Made by a program: the position numbers and the translations under genes
Notes under the pieces: generated by a model
Databases searched by the model: none
Told to the model about the DNA's origin: nothing
The model's input: the letters and a program-made list of their open reading frames with translations, nothing else
Assembly: GCA_022497155.1 (NCBI GenBank)
Contig: MU385721.1
Location: 1 to 64,000 of the forward strand
Reading direction: 5' to 3'
DNA: 64,000 bases
DNA from: Whalleya microplaca
Lineage: Eukaryota; Ascomycota; Sordariomycetes; Xylariales; Xylariaceae
Shown: in pieces, positions 57,068 to 64,000 of the stretch
How the letters are laid out: each line of letters starts with the position of its first letter
Position numbering within the stretch: the first letter of the stretch is position 1

Positions 57068-59315
57068 TCAAGAATGTTCGCCTTCGAGACTCGGCCTCCT
57101 TGATGATTTCAGCGGCCAAGCTGAGGCTAGGTGCCAATACCGCCATTCTCTCGATTTCCATAATGACATCATTGATGATCTGGTCGAGAGATTCTCGGTG
57201 AGGTACCAGCGACAACAAAATATTAGATAGAGACGGTGACATGGTAGCTCCCATGACCAATAGTGTCTGTGAGACGACAGAGAGCGCGCCTTGCCAGAGG
57301 TAGGGCATATGGCCGGCGTGACTGCGGTCAAATGGTTAGATTAGGTGACAAATGGAGCGCCGAGAACACAAAAAGAATAAAACAAATTGGCCAATCACGA
57401 TAGACCTTTTTCTACTTACTGCGCGTTTATGTGCTCTAATTGCCGGACTGAAGCTTCGAGGCATCTGTGACAACTATCCCGGACTGAGGGGTCTAAAACG
57501 GCCTGCTCATTGTCTAGCACCGCCAAGATGTAAGGACGGTAGATTATCGTTCGGCATGCAAAGAACCGTAATCTTAGAACAGTTTGGACCGGATCTGGTA
57601 GAGGCGTGCGGCTGAATGGGAATTGTAGAGCCGATGGGAGGCTTTCGTACCATTGTGTGAGTTGGAAGTCGAGTTCGGCGACCACAGGCTCGAGGCTCGT
57701 CGTAGAGGCCATAGAATCCTTTGAGTAGATGAGTTGACTGACTCTGTTGAGAAGCCTCCGGAGGGCGATCTCGGCCAGGAAATACCAAAGGTCATCTCGA
57801 CCGACTGCTTCGGATTCTTCTCCCTGGAAACCTCCTGGCAGACCGACGTTTTCCTCGAACTGAACCACCCCAGAATGAGGAAGATCCAGTTCCGCGAGCA
57901 GGTCACTCTCGAAAAGGAGAGAGTTCCAGTAAATTCGCTCTGATAATTCTCTTTGGTCTTCGGGAACGCGAGTTGGTGTCATGAGTAATAGTTGAAGCTT
58001 GCTGCTCACTGTACAAAGCAAATTCCATGCTTCCAATGGTCTTACCAGGTAGAAAAGGTAGGCTGCCGCCAACATATGACATTGAGCTGCCAGGACACTG
58101 TTCGAAGTCATCATCCCGGGTAAGAGTGACCACGCAGCCGTGAAATACTGCAAACCGGGAGGGTCTTCTTGGGGCACAATCCTAGATATACTGCCTCGCA
58201 AGCTTGCCTGCCCTAAAGCAAGTACTAGCAACACGATACAGCTTTCTGGACCTTCGCGAAACCCAGTTGACAGTGCAGTGCGGTAGTGACTCCTCCATGT
58301 ATAAGGATTGACACAGGCGTACCACACATTGACTCTCTCAAAATAGGCCTCAATGTAGGCATTCGTATTTGACAGATCAACGCAAGGAGTCTTGGCCAAG
58401 GAGTGAAGCGGTTCGCGTGCCATCTCGAGTTGAAGGATTATCTGCGGGTCGTATGGGCGCTGGACTAGCTCTCGAATCAAGGGCCACTGAAGGAGATGCA
58501 GTGCAGCGTTAGTATGAACCTTCGGCATCGTGGAGATGTTTGTGCCTTGCGTATGACTAGTCCACGTGCCCAGACCACCACTCGGGATGATAGAAACAAA
58601 GCTCCCGGATGAGTTTTGAATCACGACATTGTCGCCGCTGAGTGTGGTCCCGTTGCTCATGGGCGGAGAATCCTGGGTGATCTGCATTACATTCGGATGG
58701 CTATTCGCTATATTGATTTGCAGAAGATTCTCAATACGGTTCAGCCGCTCTAAAATGAGTTTATCGCCAGCGTCAAGCTTAATCCCGGGCTCGCGATAGA
58801 TACATTCAGCCCCGAGCTCTGTACAAAGCTTGCACTTCGGTTTGGTGCCGTCACACCTCGATTTTCGAGAACGACACACTTCGCACTGCAAGATTACTGT
58901 TAGCAACTCACCCAAACACTATCATTATATGGTAGCCTACAGCGATCGTAGCTCGCCTGCGGGGGTAGTCCACTGTCGCGTCAGTATTGCGTCTCTTGAG
59001 CGGGTTCCCCCCTTCATCACTTGGTGCGTTCTGCATTCCGTTGGTGCTGTTTTGTTCAGGATGGGCCTCAGATGAATGAGAAAGATTCCGCGTTTTTTGT
59101 GCCGAGCCTATTATTCCTTCCCGACTGAAGGTTGTAGTATGCTGAGACTTGATAGTCGTTGGGGACTTGAGGACTGAGCCGTTGGCGACCGGGTTAAGCT
59201 GAGGCGATGGGACTTCGATCGAGAAATTCTCCCTGGACGGCAAAGGGAAAGGCCGTCCGGAATTGCTCGCTGCACCAGCAGAGAGAGGTGAATCGCCCGT
59301 CGACGACGGCGACAT
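57060..59315 (-). CDS. Zn2Cys6 (fungal binuclear cluster) transcription factor
   Basis: Three exons (59315-58941, 58885-57420, 57321-57060) give 700 residues in one frame. Introns have donors GTAGGC and GTAAGT, branches GCTAAC and CTAACC, and acceptors TTGCAG and CCGCAG. After a 125-residue Ser-rich leader comes CEVCRSRKSRCDGTKPKCKL with cysteines at 126, 129, 136, 143, 146 and 153, the exact C-x2-C-x6-C-x6-C-x2-C-x6-C zinc cluster. Intron 1 falls immediately before the first cysteine. A linker and leucine-rich dimerisation helix follow (DKLILERLNRIENLLQINI). The rest resembles the fungal-specific transcription-factor middle homology region (YIEAYFERVNVWYACVNPYT, RFFACRTIIYRPYIL). Target genes are unknown; an unrecognised gene lies immediately downstream. 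Confidence 0.88.
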
Positions 59316-62300
59316 CTTTCGAGCCAGTGGGTCGACCTTGTAGGTGAAGATGATAGGACACTTCGCTCAACGACCAGATAACAAGATACCGACTCTATGT
59401 CAAGTTGTGTAACTACTAAACGGACCCGGCTGGTCCTTTAACGTCGGCGAAGACGTATTTACCCCAAACTCCGTACAAATATAAGTTGATCAAAAAGGTG
59501 TCATCTAGGAATGGTCGAATCCGCCTGCAAGGCACGGCAGAGAGCTTATTATGTTTAAGATGGGAATTGTTGGAAACCTAGAGGATCTGACAGTGGTGTG
59601 CCTCCCCATGCAACCCACACCAAGCGCAGCATGCAGAAGCGGCGCGGAACCGTTGAATACCCCAGTAACGACCCCAGCTCGCCTAGAGGCCTGCCAAAAC
59701 CCCAGAAACTTGCTTCCCATCATGGTTTAGGGGCGGGCGAGAAACGCAGCATGAGCAAGGGAAGCCTGTCCAGTCACCTCCCTTAATTGGGGCCCGTCTT
59801 CTGGAAGCTCGCGGTACATAACCTGACCTTTTAGAGCATTCAGAACCTCCACCACTGAGGATCGCTGGTTCACTTCCTCGCGAACGTGGCCTTCATGATA
59901 ATGGGATAGCATCAAGCATATATCCTGGTGCAAGCAGACAACCTAGCCCTCGTAGTGTAATATGTTATACATACAATACACTGGGTCGATAGTTTAGAGA
60001 TCAGTCTCATGTAGTAAATGCGTCCTAACTGACAGCAATTACTACAGTCAAAGCGCTGAATCGATGCGATATCCATCAAATGGCAATTGTTACATAGATA
60101 GTATGGTTTCTCTGTTAAGGCCCCGCCCTCGGTCTATCGTGAGCCCATCCCTCTCAGGGTCCAATCAGCCCAGCGTCAGTGCACCGGCTGGGTCAAGGTC
60201 ACAAGATCAGCGAAGCGTGTCTATGACTTGACTGTTTACAATAGAGTGTTATCACGATAAATGTGAAAAAGCCACAACACTACAGAAGCCGTCATAGCTG
60301 CTGGCGTCATAGCAATGAGCATTGCATAGAACATCTCCTTCATGCACCGTCAGGATGCCTGCTGCTAAGCCCTAGGATATTCGGAGATGGGATCTCAGGT
60401 TCTACGGGTGCGACAGAGCTCGGATGAAAGGATTAATCGAATCTTCCATGCCTGGGGGAGGTTACTTAACAACGATGGCATGAATTTCGTTAGTTATCCC
60501 TAGAGGGGAACAAGAGAACAACAGAATAGTAGGTTTTCAAGATGTTAATAGAGGTGACTACCGCTAAAAAGGCCTGAAATGACATTACAAGGAGCCTTGT
60601 GCTTGTAGCTAGGTAAAATTCTAATGTCTAAGTACAGAGTAGTGTTAGCGGTCTTGTCACCTACTAATTCAAGTATTACATAGTTACTAATAAGACATAA
60701 ATTAGGTATTTGTCAACCTTTACTCTACTGCTCCTCTCATATTGCGCGCCGACATATATGTACAAAGATAGATAGCCTACCAAGGCAGTTCGGTGTCCAC
60801 TCCATCGAGAACTACGATTTAAATACGTACATGACTACGGTAGTTGATTCATATGTTCTCCGAGTCGTCGCCTAGTACGGATTAGAATTAGGTAGTATTC
60901 TCCACTTCTAGCCAAGTCGCAATCTTGTATTTCAAGCTCCCCAAGGCTGCCTCCATCTAGCATCAAATAGCAACTCGGCCGAGGTATAGATGAGAAGGAG
61001 CAGACTTTTATTAGTTGATCAATGATCCCTCAACTTTCCAGCTTATGTGGAACGCAAGAAGAATGCCACTCCTCCATGTTATGCGTGAAGAGCCTTGATT
61101 CTCTTGTTAGCTCATTTAGCGAACCGAACCAATTTGAGTCGGTTGAATCACGAGGATCGTCTTACCGCAGCCCTTCTGCGACGTCAATATATAAGCGGGA
61201 GACTATCTCTGTGGTGTAGCACCGGACCTTCCTTTCTGGAAACCTTTTTTGATTTAGACATTGTACTGTGCTGTTGTCTGCTGAGACGTCTGGACGACGA
61301 AGCACGGCACTGCTTCATCGACCAAAGCCGTAAGCTGCAAGGCTGATCTAGACTAGCACAGCACACCTGTTCATCCCAACAGTGGATCTAAATTTTCGGG
61401 TAAGCTACCGCTTACTGTAGTCGGCATAGCGATCTGGTAGGGTTGAGGCCGGCATACCCAGAGTTTCTCCAGTGCTAGCAATTGTTTTGACAGCGTTGGT
61501 AATTCAGTCCCTATACCTATTCCAGCCGTCTATCAGCTTCACATTGAGGCGGGATTTTTTTAATCGGATGAGTCCTTTACCGGCTGTTAGCATTAGCAGC
61601 AACTTGCATAGCAAGACTTTGTCAACGGGCCGAATACTGAGAGACGTGATGAAAACGTGGCAACCTTGCACCAACCGTATGGCAGTTCCTAAAGAAGCAC
61701 CCATGACACTTAATCTTTCTTATAAAGATCAAACTAGGTTTAGAGTCTTATGTTGTCTGACGATCGATCTGCGGGGAGAATTCCTCAAACGCACGAGGCT
61801 TGCTCTCAAGCTGCTAGAAGGGAAGACCTCAAAATCATGCATCGTGTTATTCATGTATTACCATTGGCTACAACTCGAACTCCCTTACCTACAAGTACTA
61901 TCGATTTCTTTCCTCAGATCATCAATAGGTACCATGTGTAAAGGACACCTGCAGACTGCCGCTTTTTATGGGTAGAGCATCTATCAACTTTAAGTAGATA
62001 TCAACATTACACCCGAGTTTCTCCTCAGTAAATACTTAGTCACACCGTATCCGCCTTCCCACTCAGTGTTGATGCCTTGATCATGAGACTAGAATAAATC
62101 AGTTGACACAAATTTATAGGCCCTTCATTGTTATCGGCAACTAACAAAGTCTGTTAATAACTGTCACCGTCGGGACTTCCCATGAACCTGGCATCCTCAC
62201 TATGCCAAGATGCTAGTTGGTTACTCTTGTTGGGGTCACATCGTCAACTTATGGCAGTCGTACAAGAGACGTCTCAATATCTGTCAAACCTGAACATATG

Positions 62301-63828
62301 TCAAGTCGGCGTCCCTCACTGCCACGAGCCAGGACGAGTAGCCCGGCACCTGTGCCACAGTTTGACAGACAGCAGAGGTGTTCTATCATGTTGTTACTCT
62401 ATGACATCGCGAGACGTCACTCAACCTAGCATTTCTCTACTCCTGCAACCGGCCGGTGATCCTCCTTGCATCTTTTTGGCCCTTGCTTCTCTTCTCTGGA
62501 CCCCGCATGCGCGACGACCAGATGAACAAGCAACTCGGAGTGGTATCGAACCCTCTTCTGACCTAGATGCCAAGGCCGCCAATCTCTGGCTCACCAACCA
62601 GTTTCAACGGCCGGACCCCATTTAGCTGCTGACGTGAAGAATGCCGGCGGCTGCTCGACATCTCTACGAGACGCAAGAAATAGATGCGGCCGTGCGCTGA
62701 AGGCCTCTAAACGAGTGCAACGTCGACATATTCGACAATTAGTCTTCTCCAAAAAAAGGACCATCGTGACAAGTCATGCGTCAGGTCTAGAAGTCTAGAG
62801 GTCTAGAGTGTGTTCCTTTTCTTTATTGCAGGAAGATGTCGAAGAGCTTACGAGAGGGTGCTGGTCTTCGTGTCTTTTCGTTACTTCCCTTTCCTAAACT
62901 CACCAATATGTAGTCCTAAAATTAATGCTACTGCGGCAAGCACCCGAGATTGTGACCTGGTATGTCGTCAGTATTCAAGGTGTCGACCAAGTTGCAGATC
63001 GTCCAGGAAGTATAGTGGTTAGATATTGGGTGATCTCAAGTTTCCTGGTCCAGCTGTTCGTTGACGGGATGTTCCGTGCTTGGTGCCAAAATGGACGTAA
63101 ATCCACTTATAGCACTTCGATGCTGCCTCGATTTAGATACCTCCTAGAGGCTTATACGTATGTTAGCCTTCATAACCTGTTTCAACAATATGCCAAGCAT
63201 ATCTGCAATGATCTTGCCACCAGGTTCTCGACTTATCATGAGTTACGCAACATGTCGCCTCTGATCAACTATTTTCCATAGGCAGACATATTAAAATCCA
63301 TTAATATTTCTTCTTACCTCTAATGCTTCCAGTGCTTTCGATGCTAACACCTATCCCGGTAGCGATCGCTTAAGTTGCTATTTTTGTTACTTATGAGTGA
63401 ACGTAGTGGCGACCTTTTATATTGACTTAGCACCACTGACCTGACGATCTGCCTTTCTGAACCACACCCCCCCAGGAGCTCACCTTGAAAGTCAGCTTAC
63501 ACCCCGCACGGTATTCCTTCAGTTAATATATGTATATAACTACTCGGCTTAACCCCGCAAGAGCTCCACCATATGCCACGTCTTTCAACATTGTGAGTGA
63601 GGCTCTGAGGATATTGGAGGGCTTGGAGAAGTGTTGCAGACCCTTCAAGTCATGGGGCATCCGGATGACCTCCGAGATTCCGTCTGGTTGGTTCCCTTGC
63701 CGAGCTGTCGATATTAATCTTACTGCATCTAGTCACTAGCTTGCTTCTTCACGAGATATCGCAATCATTCTATGGATCGAGTACTAGGTTCTGTTTCTGT
63801 ATAGCCCCTTTCTAGATACCGAGTCCCA
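59316..63828. other. Gene-poor 4.5 kb with unresolved coding-like stretches
   Basis: No gene can be supported. Coding-like but unplaced stretches occur at 61022-61345, 61472-61975 (its long frame starts at GTG), 62182-62625 (with DEQATRSGIEPSSDLDAKAA) and 62925-63281. They overlap one another in different frames and show no recognised domain or signal peptide. They may be remnants of old genes. No RNA gene or clear inverted repeat was noted. Confidence 0.4.
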
Positions 63829-64000
63829 CTAGATGTGGTAGTCCTCATAGAAAATCACCGTCGTCACCTCGCCTTCGATATCAACATAGGCAAGGTAATC
63901 TTTGAGTAGACCTGTCTCGACGTCCCGGTCAATAATTACTACGCGTCCATCTGCTTGCAGTGCAACCGCCACCAAGTTCCCGCTCGCATTAATTGAAAAT
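63829..64000 (-). CDS. 3' end of a lactonase-fold (6-phosphogluconolactonase-like) gene, partial
   Basis: The last 57 codons on the minus strand, cut by the window edge, read FSINASGNLVAVALQADGRV, VIIDRDVETGLLKDYLAYVD and IEGEVTTVIFYEDYHI before a TAG at 63831-63829. This is the pattern of the final blade of the seven-bladed lactonase beta-propeller (Pfam lactonase; 6-phosphogluconolactonase / 3-carboxymuconate cyclase-like) common in fungi as secreted or cytosolic lactonases. The rest of the gene lies outside the window, so substrate and location cannot be judged. Confidence 0.7.
   Translation of the reverse strand, partial: FSINASGNLVAVALQADGRVVIIDRDVETGLLKDYLAYVDIEGEVTTVIFYEDYHI

Noticed and set aside
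1..64000. Secondary-metabolite, prophage or toxin-antitoxin type cluster
   Set aside because: No polyketide synthase, NRPS, terpene synthase, P450 or phage-type genes were seen; the transporter and Zn2Cys6 gene are 48 kb apart and unlinked.

Overview
The window looks like nuclear DNA of a filamentous ascomycete (Pezizomycotina, most likely Sordariomycetes; the order is a guess). The genes carry short introns of about 54-200 nt with GTAAGT-like donors and CTAAC-like branch sites. Fungus-type families are present (AA9 LPMO, Zn2Cys6 regulators, an LSH/MUS-30-type remodeller), and an AT-rich, stop-riddled island suggests RIP-type mutation. All functional calls come from reading translations; no database search was run.

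Layout. 1-4.0 kb: short tandem repeats, then an AT-rich transposon-graveyard island, then two adjacent hairpins. 4.7-12 kb: ALG7 (-), a DHA1-type MFS drug/polyamine transporter (+), a tRNA-headed SINE-like element, and SEH1 (-). 12.9-20 kb: an orphan basic protein, a secreted AA9 LPMO, a C2H2/coiled-coil gene broken by an amber codon, a ghost exon of a second AA9 gene, and a zincin metalloprotease with a heptapeptide-repeat leader. 21-40.4 kb: a dense housekeeping block with a RING protein, U2A'/Lea1, a Dpb3-like histone-fold protein, a CLC chloride/proton exchanger, a TMEM42-like membrane protein, TFIIA gamma, LSH/DDM1, an orphan membrane protein and GINS Psf2. 41-64 kb: gene-poor sequence with a two-TM small protein, a Kex2-type knottin precursor, gene remnants, a xylose-reductase-like AKR, a proline- and serine-rich 'developmental regulator'-like protein, a Zn2Cys6 regulator followed by an unrecognised gene, and the 3' end of a lactonase-fold gene cut by the window edge.

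How the genes relate. No biosynthetic cluster or operon-like pathway is visible. The 24-40 kb block is enriched in nuclear functions (splicing, replication, transcription, chromatin). The AA9 gene, its ghost paralogue, the metalloprotease, the knottin and the AKR are the secreted or lifestyle genes. Intron-exon models were built by hand from splice motifs and reading-frame continuity; most core genes resolve to a single continuous frame. The strongest candidate for something undescribed is the 68-residue knottin precursor at 45.1-45.4 kb, which is visible only after splicing out a 66-nt intron.
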